This document shows, in pieces, positions 1 to 7,669 of a stretch of 13,328 nt of DNA. The stretch comes from Gracilaria caudata. Lineage: Eukaryota; Rhodophyta; Florideophyceae; Gracilariales; Gracilariaceae. A program made the position numbers and the translations under genes. Each line of letters opens with the position of its first letter. The first letter of the stretch is position 1. The DNA lies in contig JASCIV010000728.1 in the NCBI GenBank assembly GCA_030374735.1, forward strand, positions 1 to 13,328. Reading direction: 5' to 3'. The notes under the pieces are model-generated. The model was not told where the DNA came from and did not search any database. It saw only the letters and a list, made by a program, of their open reading frames with translations.

Positions 1-59
1 CCAAGTCCTCCTTGGCGGAGGTTTACTGAGCACAGTCGCAGTGTCATGACACTATATGT

Positions 60-358
60 AGTGCTACTGCAGCTACAGCTAAAATATCCTAAGTACCCAG
101 CATTGCTGGCCATCACGTCCCACGTGTGCAATAATCCGCCTCTTGCCACGGCGCATCCGCCAACTGCGGCCAGACACACACACGTGTGCAACTCATAATA
201 ACCCGCTACTGGGCATCCCGTAATAGGGCCAAAATAGGAATAGGCTAATAAGTAGACATAATAGCGGTGCTGCGACCGGATATCCGGATCAACTCTTATG
301 AAGAGTAAGAGCACCACTCCCTTCCAAGGGCATTTTGCCCTACACGATCTGTGGTTGT
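60..358. repeat. Degenerate direct repeat, copy A (LTR-like or tandem)
   Basis: This stretch matches 654-947 collinearly at an offset of about 593 bp. The shared anchors, in order, are CTGCAG; AAAATA followed by CTAA; GC-GGCCA; an exact 18-mer CTTGCCACGGCGCATCCG at 142-159; ATCCC(G)TAATAG; TTGC(C/T)CTACA; and TGTGGTT at 351-357. Sequence between the anchors has diverged strongly. The copy also holds the palindrome CCGGATATCCGG (277-288) and two short hairpins, ACTCTT-ATG-AAGAGT and AGGGC-ATTTT-GCCCT. It could be the left LTR of a very small element or one unit of a tandem duplication. I see no convincing primer-binding site after it. Confidence 0.45.
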
Positions 359-653
359 TCTTTCCCCATCTTCGGGTGGTGTTTCACGGATTTCCTCCGG
401 TGCTCGTTGCCCTATTGGCTCCGCGCATCCTCCGTTATACGGATTGTCATACTCCGTAGGAGGAACCTTGTACCCACCTTCGTGGCCCGTAACCGTCTAC
501 AACGTACACCTCGTAACTCTCCGACGCTTGTCGTGAAGGCTGACCCCGGCCTTACACCTCGGCTTCGCCGTGTCAACCTGGAGAGGCTCCTCCCGCTCGC
601 TAACTTCAAGGAGGACGAGATCCCGAACTTCTCGGTGTGTCTTGGGTTTTCCC
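359..653. other. GC-richer spacer between the direct repeats, no recognised gene
   Basis: This 295-bp stretch lies between the two repeat copies. A plus-strand frame is open across it (335-769) but begins at TTG and resembles no family I know. Two other frames are partly open too, which suggests simply a stop-poor, CG-rich composition. If the flanking repeats are LTRs this is the internal part of a miniature, non-coding element. I see neither a primer-binding site nor a polypurine tract at its edges. Confidence 0.3.
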
Positions 654-947
654 TTTGCACTGCAGTAGAAGAATTATTAAAATACTCTAACTATTCCGGC
701 ACGCCGGCCAAGCCTCTACACGTACCACCCGTGGCTTGCCTTGCCACGGCGCATCCGGTCATCCGGTAAACCACCATACGTGGACACCATTCCTGCCCTT
801 CTCAGGTGTATCCCTAATAGAGCCAAATAGCCAAATAGAACCTCATATAGTGAGGAAGCTACCGCCCAGCGGACACCGACATTATGAATAACCATTGAGC
901 CCTTCCCCACAGGGGTCTTTTTGCTCTACAAGAAAACATTTGTGGTT
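654..947. repeat. Degenerate direct repeat, copy B (LTR-like or tandem)
   Basis: This is the second copy of the repeat at 60-358. It carries the same 18-mer CTTGCCACGGCGCATCCG at 740-757, then ATCCCTAATAGAGCCAAATAG at about 810-830, TTGCTCTACA at 921-930 and TGTGGTT at 941-947, in the same order and with nearly the same spacing. A hairpin, CCTCA-TATAG-TGAGG, lies where copy A has its ACTCTT/AAGAGT hairpin. Short indels and substitutions separate the copies, so the duplication is old. Confidence 0.45.
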
Positions 948-2052
948 AGTAATTACGACTGATACGTATTGAATAACAACACGTAATTAGAACCAATAAT
1001 TTTGGATTGATCAGGTGTCCAATAACGCACTTGTGAACTATATATATAACGGATAATTCTGGAATGTCGTTGATTATGTTGTTCAAGAAAAGAGGCCGCG
1101 CGTCGTTAGAGGCACAGACCAAAAAGGAAAATGTTCGATGCTCAAGTAGTTGAGATATAAGATCGATGGGGTCGGGGGGAAGAAGCGTCTCGTCTTGCTC
1201 CTACCTCCTTTTATACTGAGGTACGCACTTGCAATTTCAATATCTATCTTATCCCAGTAAGTTTAATTGTTTTCATCCTCTTCATCATCCTAAAGGATGG
1301 TGAGACTAACACTTCTTTCGTACTTTTATATCCTTCCTGTAGTTCTCGCCGGACTGGTCATCTTTCCACACAATCTGTTTGATGAGCGGGCGTTGGCAGC
1401 AATAGTTTGTCGCGAAAGTGAGTATCTAGAGTAATAAAACCAGTAGATGCAAAGGCGGAGACGGTGTTATGGTTGAACATGGCCTGCCCAGTTAAGGGTT
1501 TTCCCGTTTGGTAGCAGTAGTGAACGGAGATGTGAGGTGAGTGCGGTATGCAGTACGACGTCTATAAGTACTAGACCAAAGCCAAAGTGGTCAATAGATA
1601 GCTGCATTATCCGACCGAATTAAAGCAGCGACCACACCTCGCTTTCGCCGTGTTCGAGGTCTATTGCGAGAGCGATTGGGGTCCTTCAAAGGTGGAGCTC
1701 AGCTTCTCGCAGGTTCGGTAAGCGAGCTGCGGGAGCCTGTGTGAACAGGTCTGCATCCCGGTTCGATGATTTCGAAAAACGTATTGCGTGCCCTACGCGT
1801 CACGCATTTCATTTGCACACAAATGCCGATGCCGAAGATTTCAGAGCTTTTTCGTAGAGTCATCAGATTCGCGCTTGTACTGGTACACGTATACACGATT
1901 ACACTCTTATGCGGTTAAACATATGTCATCCAGATCCGACGCTGAAGATCATCGTCAGTCCTCCTCCGTCAAGAAAGGAGTGCACCTACAAATCCAAACA
2001 ACGAACACCGCTTCCTGAATCAAGCGTAAAGCCGACGCTCCAAAGCTCTTGA
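948..2052. other. About 1.1 kb with no recognised gene
   Basis: I found no supportable gene here. An AT-rich TATATATATA tract lies near 1039-1048. The two short open frames (1699-1896 minus and 1788-2018 plus) overlap on opposite strands and match no family I know. A phrase near 1630-1655 (ACCACACCTCGC-TTTCGCCGTGT) recalls one in the repeat spacer near 560 (ACACCTCGGC-TTCGCCGTGT), so part of the stretch may be further decayed repeat sequence. Confidence 0.4.
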
Positions 2053-2714
2053 ACTTTTTTCTGCAGTACGCAGCAACATTTGCGGAGCGAGTGCCCTACA
2101 GACTTCATTTCAAAATTTTGTACGTCATTCTTGCTTCAATACAAACGTTCCAACTCTCCTCATCACCTTCTTTTCTCTAACAACCACTTGTTTGATCCTT
2201 ACTACTCTGAGATAGAGCCCGAACATTTTGATAGAATCAATCGTAATATTGATGCTTGGAAGTGGAAGGAATACGTGAAAGCTCTATCTGTAAGTGATCT
2301 CAATGGAGTGGAAAAAATAAGCGCTTTAAGAGCAGACGTTTACTTAGAAATTGCCAGTCGTTGGTTTAGCGATGTCCCAGCCTTTTTTACAGAAAGAGCA
2401 GATCTGTATGATGGCTTCTACAACGACTTTGTGCGAAAAGTTGAATTCCAAGAGATAGAAGATATATATCTCAGGTACTTGCGTATTTTAGCCCTTCGAG
2501 ATGACGTTTGGAACTCTAATACCGCAGTGGGTGAGCAACGGGACTCCTTCGCAAAACGAGCACCGGGGTATCAAAGAAACGAAGGCCTCGTGGTATTCTG
2601 AAGAATGTGAATACAAGGCAAGTTACCTTTACCGAGAAAGTCACGGCCTACGAATACATACCAGACGAACCTCACTTCAAAACTCTGAAGAAATTCGTCG
2701 CATTGCGATTCTGA
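2053..2714 (+). pseudogene. Coding remnant with a PP1-docking-like tail, split over two frames
   Basis: An open frame runs from just after a TGA at 2050 to a stop at 2601. It has no ATG at all, so it can only be an internal exon or a broken gene. The predicted protein is rich in charged and aromatic residues (DPYYSEIEPEHFDRI, EIEDIYLRYLRILALRDD) and looks like real protein, but I do not recognise the family. A second frame, open from about 2526 to 2714, reads KKRRPRGILK, then RQVTFTEKVTAYEYIPDEPH. RQVTF fits the RVxF-type docking motif for protein phosphatase 1, and the K-V-T-F-x-E-K-V-T pattern resembles the PP1-binding core of the PPP1R15 family. One frameshift near 2530-2590, or an intron I cannot place, would join the two. 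The phosphatase link is inference from a short motif. Confidence 0.4.
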
Positions 2715-2938
2715 ACCGCATCTGTGCAGCCCAATTGGTAAACTTTGACGTTCCAACTTCATATCATTTGATTGGGTTGTGTACCGTTGTGTGCCCTGTG
2801 CCAAATGCGTGGCACAGAGACAGCTCGTGGTTTACGCAGGAAAAAGACGGATAGCCAACATGCAGAGGGTATGGTGCGAAGCGTATAGATTGAGAAGGTT
2901 TCGGTCCCAACGAGAAAGTATGTGTGGATAGCTTGGTC
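2715..2938. other. Short gap with no recognised gene
   Basis: Open frames on both strands are short and unrecognised. PRP8 homology on the minus strand stops at about 2939: the expected continuation of the conserved block is not readable in any frame below it. A breakpoint of the PRP8 copy therefore probably lies near 2939. Confidence 0.35.
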
Positions 2939-3139
2939 TCCAGAAAGATCTAGTTATTCTTGAGAGCCGCCATAAACGTTTGATCGATTTATAGTCGGAT
3001 TCCACCACAAAGTAAACCTACGGTTTGGTATTTGAGTCAGGACAGATCTTTGTGCATGAGTGAAACGCTTCAACTTCATGGACTCATCGAAACCGGGTAC
3101 CTCCTCCCAAGACAAACCTTCCCATGTCTGGTACCAACC
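2939..3139 (-). pseudogene. PRP8: PRP8 pseudogene, distal fragment (late linker / start of endonuclease-like domain)
   Basis: The minus strand reads TWEGLSWEEVPGFDESMK, then THAQRSVLTQIPNRRFTLWW, then NPTINRSNVY, a close match to one of the most conserved stretches of the spliceosome core protein PRP8 (around residues 1570-1650 of about 2,335 in the human protein). After NVYGGSQE an in-frame TAA (2956-2954) replaces one residue, and LDLSG follows in the same frame before homology ends. On its upstream side the fragment is fused in frame to LINE reverse-transcriptase sequence at about 3137. It is separated from the main PRP8 block (7831-12058) by the LINE and its insert, and about 160 codons are missing between the two. 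RNase H-like and Jab1/MPN domain sequence is absent from the window. Confidence 0.9.
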
Positions 3140-4249
3140 GTTCCGTACACTCTCCGAGATCGCCGCAATATGTTCCTCTGTGCTCCTCTCCATACAGAAG
3201 CCGGCATGGTGGAGCGGTAGCTTCGGTTCTAACCGTTGCATCATGATCCTGTCAATTATGGGCTCTGCTGTCCGCGCAATGACAGGAGTCAGAGATTATG
3301 GCCGAAACGGCCCCCTAGGATCTGAACTTGGGTGTTCTCTGAACTGCATCCAGGCGTCCGTCCTGGTCTGAATTACGTCTGACGCTTCCTCACACCACCA
3401 CGGCGCTCTCCGTTTTTTCCGTCCTTTCGGCACGGCCTTCTTCGCCGCTGCGGATGTAGCATGGACGAAAGCCGTATTTTCTTGGTCTACCCCCCCTCAG
3501 ATTCCAGCGGGCAAGCACTCAGTTCCTCCACGACAGTTTTTCGATAGAGCTCCCAATCAGCTTTGTTAACGGACCAGCGGGGCTCCTTTCTTTGGTCGAA
3601 GGGCGGCAATTCCATTGTAAGCACACATGCGTCATGATCGGATACTGGGTTTCAATCGACTCCCATTGCGTGTAGGGCAGCCCCCGCGAGTGCACGGCGG
3701 AGATATCAATTGCGCTCTTGGTGCCTGTGGACGGGTCTGTTCTTGTGGCGACCCCCTCTGCGTTGAGTACAATGCGGTCCGTGCGCTCCAGGTAGGCCTC
3801 AAGATCAAGCCCAGCTGGCTTGGCCCGTGCAGAAAACCACGATCCGCACAGGTTACAATCTGCAAGTATAGTATAGTTTGCGTCGTACCGTTCGCACCAA
3901 TTAGAATAACGCAGTGACAGTGAGACATACACATTCGATAACGCCAACGGCCCCTCAGTCGTCCTGAGAGACACGGTAACCGCCTCTATCCCGGGAACGC
4001 CGACGGTATCCTCAATAAGATCACCACCAAACCCTGTGCGTTCGTAAACAATCGCACCACCATCACCCGACCATCGGCCTCCGTGGTCCTCCTCTGCCTG
4101 TCGCACCTACCTAGCATTCGATAACCCTCGATCGTTGGTGTTCGGTCCTCTGCTTTGAAGAAGGTTTCTTGCAAGCAGATGAGATTCACTTGACTATCAT
4201 GGGCCACCTTCGAAAGCTCTGCACGCTTCACAGCTCGATGAAGACCGCG
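3137..4249 (-). mobile_element. LINE (non-LTR retrotransposon) remnant: endonuclease, linker and start of reverse transcriptase
   Basis: This is the decayed body of an apurinic-endonuclease (EEP) type LINE. In order on the minus strand: RGLHRAVKRAELSKVAHD and NLICLQETFF (EEP metal-binding Glu region, about 4249-4130); a frameshift near 4106; GDGGAIVYER; ADCNLCGSWFS, matching the GDFN block; LNAEGVATR with AIDIS; then, after another frameshift near 3640, VSDHDACVL with the catalytic SDH. Next come KEPRWSVNKADWELYRK, AAAKKAVPKGRKKRRAPWWC and TRTDAWMQFREHP (LINE linker, about 3600-3320). The reverse-transcriptase part reads RP-stop-SLTPVIARTAE, then AGFCMERSTEEHIAAIS, the fingers region before the catalytic YxDD. 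YxDD itself is missing, because the element is cut at about 3137 and joined to PRP8. At least three frameshifts and several stops rule out function. Confidence 0.85.
4232..4249. repeat. 18-bp repeat, right-hand partner of 7652-7669 (candidate target-site duplication)
   Basis: AGCTCGATGAAGACCGCG here matches AGCGCGATGAAGACCGCG at 7652-7669 with one mismatch, and matching stops at both edges. On the minus strand both encode RGLHRA of the LINE endonuclease. Outside the repeat, the 7652 copy continues into the LINE 5' end and this copy continues into the rest of the LINE. That is what an insertion of 4250-7651 with an 18-bp target-site duplication would leave. Confidence 0.6.
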
Positions 4250-4500
4250 GTACTTCTCTCTCCTTAAAAAAGCCAGAATTCGACTGGCCCTTCCACTTCC
4301 AGCTCTCTAAGCGACTTCTGTCGGTAGTCCTGACGGCCCCGAAAGACTTTTCGTCAGCTAGCGGTTGTCAACGGACAACGAAAAATGACATGCTCGCAGT
4401 CTTTATGACGCACAACGGCAACGCAGCATATCGTTCTCTGGGTAGCTTGTCACTAGGTGAAGCTTAGGCGTGTGCCCAGTGTAGAACTGCGCTTCAGTCA
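4250..4500 (-). mobile_element. LINE 3' end: C-terminal tail of a reverse-transcriptase ORF
   Basis: The minus strand reads EAQFYTGHTPKLHLVTSYPE, then CRC; after a one-base shift KDCEHVIFRCP, then TTAS, an in-frame TGA, and RKSFGAVRTTDRSRLES, ending NSGFFKE. C-x-C followed by H-x4-C is the zinc-finger-like motif found near the C-terminus of many LINE ORF2 proteins, and a short hydrophobic ending of the SGFFKE kind is common there too. The tail stands directly upstream, on the minus strand, of the N-terminal endonuclease block at 4249. It therefore cannot belong to that copy in normal order and is best explained as the 3' end of a second insertion (4250-7651). No poly(A) tract separates it from the junction. 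Confidence 0.7.
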
Positions 4501-4865
4501 CCTATGTAGCTCTTCATAGGGCACATGCTGTTCGCCTTCTCGGTGTGTGCCTGTCTCTCATCGGACCCAACACGATCAGAGCGAAATGAACGAGCAAACG
4601 GAACTCCCACGAAGGCCAGAATCGATGTTGTCACGTCCGATTTCAGAAAAGAGCGACAAAGATGAGTATTCTTGAAGTGTTTTTCAATCAGGGCCATGAG
4701 CATCACGGGATAAGTGAAAGCGGTATTCCATGTCTCCACTGATGGTCGTTTGAAGTGGAGCATAGAAGACATCTGATTAATTTCGTCTTCAACTATTCTT
4801 TGACAGTTGCAAGAGTGGTCAAAATGCACCTCATCGTCAAAGGGCGGTAAAACGGGGGCCTCATA
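4494..4865 (-). CDS. Unrecognised open frame between glycosyltransferase and LINE tail
   Basis: The frame is open from just after a TGA (4868-4866) to a stop at 4494, about 123 codons. It starts without ATG: the first Met codon is well inside, in NQMSSMLHFKRP. The predicted protein includes YEAPVLPPFDDEVHFDHSCN, VEDEINQM and TYPVMLMALIEKHF, which looks like real coding sequence but matches no family I can name. It could be the frameshifted end of the glycosyltransferase transcript, a separate exon, or chance. The last part, near 4500, abuts the LINE tail. Confidence 0.25.
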   Translation of the reverse strand, partial: YEAPVLPPFDDEVHFDHSCNCQRIVEDEINQMSSMLHFKRPSVETWNTAFTYPVMLMALIEKHFKNTHLCRSFLKSDVTTSILAFVGVPFARSFRSDRVGSDERQAHTEKANSMCPMKSYIGD

Positions 4866-4897
4866 TCACTCAAATGTCTTTCTCTAGATCCAGGAAG

Positions 4898-5331
4898 CTA
4901 AAGAAGAATCCTCCTGGAAACTATAAGGAGGCCTACGGCTTGAAACGTTAGTATAATCTTGGCCTTCGACTGCTTTAAGAGTCCTTTTCTTTCATATGCA
5001 CAGACGGCCGAGCTTGTGTAATTCAGGTCGATGAAAGTTTCATCTGCATGAAATTCAATACAAATGCTATGACTCCCGTTTTGTGAAGAGCTCACCTCTG
5101 CTGCGTACATAAGATCGCTGATATATTTTCTGTTTGGCACTGGTCGTAACTGATGGAAAGCGAAGACAGTAATCAAGAATGACTCATTCCTTCCAATCGA
5201 AAAAATTTTAGACGGCGATTTTCCAAAGCAATTGAAAGATTGCGTAGGACAGAGAGACTTTGCAACCGTCTCACCATATCGAGAACGCAAGACAAGCAAA
5301 CATGTGCCAGTATCGCTGCCGAACCAAATCA
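4898..5331 (-). pseudogene. Possible frameshifted C-terminal continuation of the glycosyltransferase
   Basis: The main glycosyltransferase frame stops at a TAG (5334-5332). An adjacent minus-strand frame is open through that point to a stop at 4898. It has no ATG near its start, so it is not an independent gene start. The protein (for example NESFLITVFAFHQLRPVPNR, ICIEFHADETFIDLNYTSS) could be a variable C-terminal region downstream of the catalytic domain, as family-14 enzymes of protists can carry. I recognise no domain in it, so assignment rests on position, strand and an uninterrupted frame of about 144 codons. Confidence 0.35.
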
Positions 5332-6822
5332 CTACTCAGAGAGCCTGGTCGATACCGCTGCACGGGGATGTGGAGGTTCAAAAGGCAATTTCCATTTTCT
5401 GCAATCTGTGTCGCTTCCCAGCGTGATGTTGGTTTTGCTGAGGGCACAGTTCATCCGTCTTTGCACTCTTTCGATGAAATAACCTGCGTACTTACTATCC
5501 GATTTAAGCTTTCCCACCCCACTCGCATATTTGTCGATGTAGTCCATCAACAAGCTTTGAGGGACCCGGATTTTTCTGGCGAAAAGGTCTTTAGAATTCT
5601 TTATCGAATCCCAGTAGAGCCAGTTCCCGTCCTTGGACTGATCATCCAAATACACCGGATGCTGACCAGAAGAGGCCCTCTCAGCTGTAGTCCATCGCAC
5701 AAGTCTTAACGAGTGCCGAGCCGTGGTGTCGTTGAAACGACGATTATTCCATACAATAGTTTGAAAAAAGTGTTCTGCGGGGCTTTGCATGTTGGCGAAC
5801 AATGTGAAAAGTCGTCGGCTAAGTGTTCCAGTGTTCACCCCTTGGCACAGAGATCTATGAGCAATGATCCATGCTTCACCCTTTGGAATTGTAATGCTGA
5901 GATTCTTTGAAGATTATACGGGATGTTCTATGGAGGTCTGGAGAAGTTCTATTTCTGTGTGAGGGTGGAAACCTAGTGCAAGATCAAAATGAAGAAACCT
6001 GAACCTATGCCTCAAGAGTCTATCCCAAGAGCTTCGAGAGGTTGAAACATGGACAAACGAAGCTTTCTTTCCAACGATAATTCTCTGGCCGAGGAGACGA
6101 CGAATTCCAACGGGAGACACCAGAGGGTAGTCGGAACCACTCAAATTAATGTAATAGTCCCAGGATTGGTCTCGATCAAGCAACGTCTCAATGCTGTCAA
6201 GGGTGTTCAGAAGCATTGATACACCAGAGTAAGTGATAACGGTGCTTTGCTGCAAGATTACATTCTTCTGATCCTCATTTCCGATGATCACGCTTGCAAA
6301 CACATTCTTCATTCTGGTTGAAATTTTCTTATCGAGATGAAGGCAGTATATGTTTTTGGGATGCCATATTCGAGAAAGAGGACGAGGAACGAGGTTGATG
6401 TTTGTTTTCGATATTTGTACGAAGAAAGCAATATTTGCTTCCTTATCGCCTCCAGAGAAATTATTCGGACGATGTGACCGATAACTCATTGAACCTGAAC
6501 TGACTTGATCAGAGAACCTTTGCAGTTCATACCGTACCTTTTTTTCACCTGTAACAATTCCATCTGTTTCCGCACGACAGACATTTCTGGCCCTGTTCTT
6601 CTATATCACAGCGCACGAGTGATAGAACATAGTACACATACTGCGAGGAGAGCCTTTACCAAAGCGGCTGGATGAAACTGAAAATACCGCGAACGAACCT
6701 TGCGTCCTCTCATTGGCAAAAACACGAACATTATTGATGGATGTGGATGCCAGGGCTAAGTTCAATGCTTTCAAGAAAAATAGACTTCGAGATCTGTGAA
6801 CCGAGTTCCTGAACCAAAGCAT
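5332..6822 (-). pseudogene. GT14-type glycosyltransferase pseudogene (Core-2/I-branching, Branch domain)
   Basis: Enzymes of this family transfer N-acetylglucosamine or xylose onto glycans in the Golgi lumen and are type II membrane proteins. From the ATG at 6822 a single frame of about 496 codons is interrupted only by TAG (6603-6601) and TAA (5916-5914), with no frameshift until its end. Family features in order: AFFVQISKTN, then NIYCLHLDKKI; STVITYSGVSMLLNTLDSIE; YYINLSGSDYPLVSP, the signature LSGSDYPL; IPKGEAWIIAHRSLC; SPAEHFFQTIVWNN, matching the SPDE-FFQT motif; HSLRLVRWT, QHPVYL and LFARKI. The N-terminal SLFFLKALNLALAS could be part of a signal anchor. It lies within the 4250-7651 insert and is clearly less decayed than the surrounding LINE and PRP8. 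No intron is needed to read the domain. Recent inactivation is likelier than stop-codon readthrough. Confidence 0.8.
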
Positions 6823-7053
6823 GTATAACAGTCGTATAGCAGCCCAACCCTCCAAGGTTTAGTTCATAGGCTTTACAGGGAGGGGGAAATGTACAGTGTT
6901 GCGAAGATCAGCGACGAATTCCATTCCGTTAAAGACGAAATGCAGAGGTCGAAAGGAAATACTAAGGAATTCTCGGTTGCAATCGGCTTCTAATCCGGCG
7001 GATATCCCCGTCAAAGCTTGTGATTAACAGTTGTGCAGTATTCGACCGGGTAT
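6823..7053. other. Gap upstream of the glycosyltransferase, no gene seen
   Basis: On the minus strand this is the region just 5' of the glycosyltransferase ATG. It has stops in all frames and would correspond to a 5' untranslated or unrelated segment. A perfect 11-bp tandem duplication (TTTCAATGAAG twice, 7069-7090) lies just beyond its right edge. Confidence 0.4.
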
Positions 7054-7215
7054 TTACCCTTGGACTTGTTTCAATGAAGTTTCAATGAAGGTCTTTTGTT
7101 CCACAGGTAGCTCATCGTTTCCAGGTGAACGTGATACGTTTGAGATTTGGAGGTACAAATTGGAAGCTATGCAAAGCAATGTATTGCCGATGTTCTCTGC
7201 AGCTAGAACGATCAT
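7054..7215 (-). CDS. Small open frame, 53 codons, unknown
   Basis: An ATG at 7215 opens a 53-residue frame ending in TAA at 7056-7054. It reads MIVLAAENIGNTLLCIASNL, then YLQISNVSRSPGNDELPVEQ. It lies in the same strand and insert as the glycosyltransferase, between that gene and the hydrophobic frame at 7271-7651. The start would fit a short membrane or signal segment, but the frame is short enough to be chance. It could be an exon of a gene continuing from 7271-7651. Confidence 0.2.
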   Translation of the reverse strand: MIVLAAENIGNTLLCIASNLYLQISNVSRSPGNDELPVEQKTFIETSLKQVQG

Positions 7216-7270
7216 GTTGGAGTTGGGGGGATAAATACTTTTGGCCGAGAAAGGGAATAGAAGTTACCGA

Positions 7271-7651
7271 TTACTGCTCCCAAAAACTCCTGTCCATAAC
7301 CAGAGTGCGATATGCGGAAGCAGGCCCTTCACCAACTAGAAAACCGACAAGCCATCTAATCCACAACATGATATGTTCAAAAATGGAAAATGATGCAGCG
7401 GGATATCGCCCGGCTGAATCCCCAATGAAATCATGTAGCAATCGTTGAGAGGCAGGTGTGGTGATTGTCACCCAGCCAGCTATGGTCATTGCTGAAGCAA
7501 CTGAAAGAAAGCTCTGGACACCTAACCATACGCCAATGTTCTCCGCTTCATCTGCATCCGGCCGCTCTTGCAGGACGAGCAGTTTGTACAGATCGGTACG
7601 TGATTCAATAACGTTGTTCAAGAAGTTAATGACTGCTACTAAGGGAAAGGA
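7271..7651 (-). CDS. Hydrophobic open frame at the 5' end of the insert, fused to LINE ATG
   Basis: Reading from the LINE ATG at 7720, the first 23 codons are LINE and the frame then continues through the junction at 7651 to a TAA at 7271. The post-junction part has two likely membrane segments, around VQSFLSVASAMTIAGWVTI and FEHIMLWIRWLVGFLVG, after LVAVINFLNNVIESRTDLYK. I do not recognise it. LLVLQE happens to resemble the endonuclease motif that follows RGLHRA in LINEs, so a very divergent endonuclease was considered, but the spacing is eight residues too long and the rest does not fit. More likely it is a 5'-truncated piece of captured transcript, in frame with the LINE start by chance. 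Confidence 0.3.
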   Translation of the reverse strand, partial: SFPLVAVINFLNNVIESRTDLYKLLVLQERPDADEAENIGVWLGVQSFLSVASAMTIAGWVTITTPASQRLLHDFIGDSAGRYPAASFSIFEHIMLWIRWLVGFLVGEGPASAYRTLVMDRSFWEQ

Positions 7652-7669
7652 AGCGCGATGAAGACCGCG
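7652..7669. repeat. 18-bp repeat, left-hand partner of 4232-4249 (candidate target-site duplication)
   Basis: AGCGCGATGAAGACCGCG differs from the copy at 4232-4249 at one position. On the minus strand it encodes RGLHRA in the N-terminal block of the LINE endonuclease. Its outer side joins the LINE 5' end (7670-7828) and its inner side joins unrelated sequence. Confidence 0.6.

Larger units (their letters stand above)
4250..7651 (-). mobile_element. 3.4-kb inserted segment, possible chimeric retrocopy (glycosyltransferase plus LINE 3' tail)
   Basis: The segment is bounded by the 18-bp repeats 4232-4249 and 7652-7669 and interrupts the endonuclease region of an older LINE. All recognisable coding sequence in it faces the same way: small unknown frames (7271-7651, 7054-7215), a glycosyltransferase pseudogene (5332-6822) with a possible C-terminal continuation, an unknown frame (4494-4865), and last the LINE reverse-transcriptase tail. 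A 5' foreign transcript joined to a LINE 3' end and flanked by a target-site duplication is the known product of template switching during target-primed reverse transcription. Against this, there is no poly(A), the 5' part has no obvious single source, and ectopic recombination between LINE copies could give a similar layout. Confidence 0.45.

Noticed and set aside
335..769. 144-codon plus-strand frame in the left repeat region
   Set aside because: It begins at TTG, overlaps open frames on the other strand, spans the repeat edges and shows no recognisable domain.
3200..3245. tRNA-like phrase (GGCATGGTGGAGCGGTAGC...GGTTC) on the plus strand
   Set aside because: It is the complement of LINE reverse-transcriptase coding sequence (AGFCMERSTEEH), and I could not fold a cloverleaf with a proper anticodon arm.
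3627..3934. Open frames on both strands at 3627-3934
   Set aside because: They shadow the LINE endonuclease frame, which has recognisable EEP motifs.
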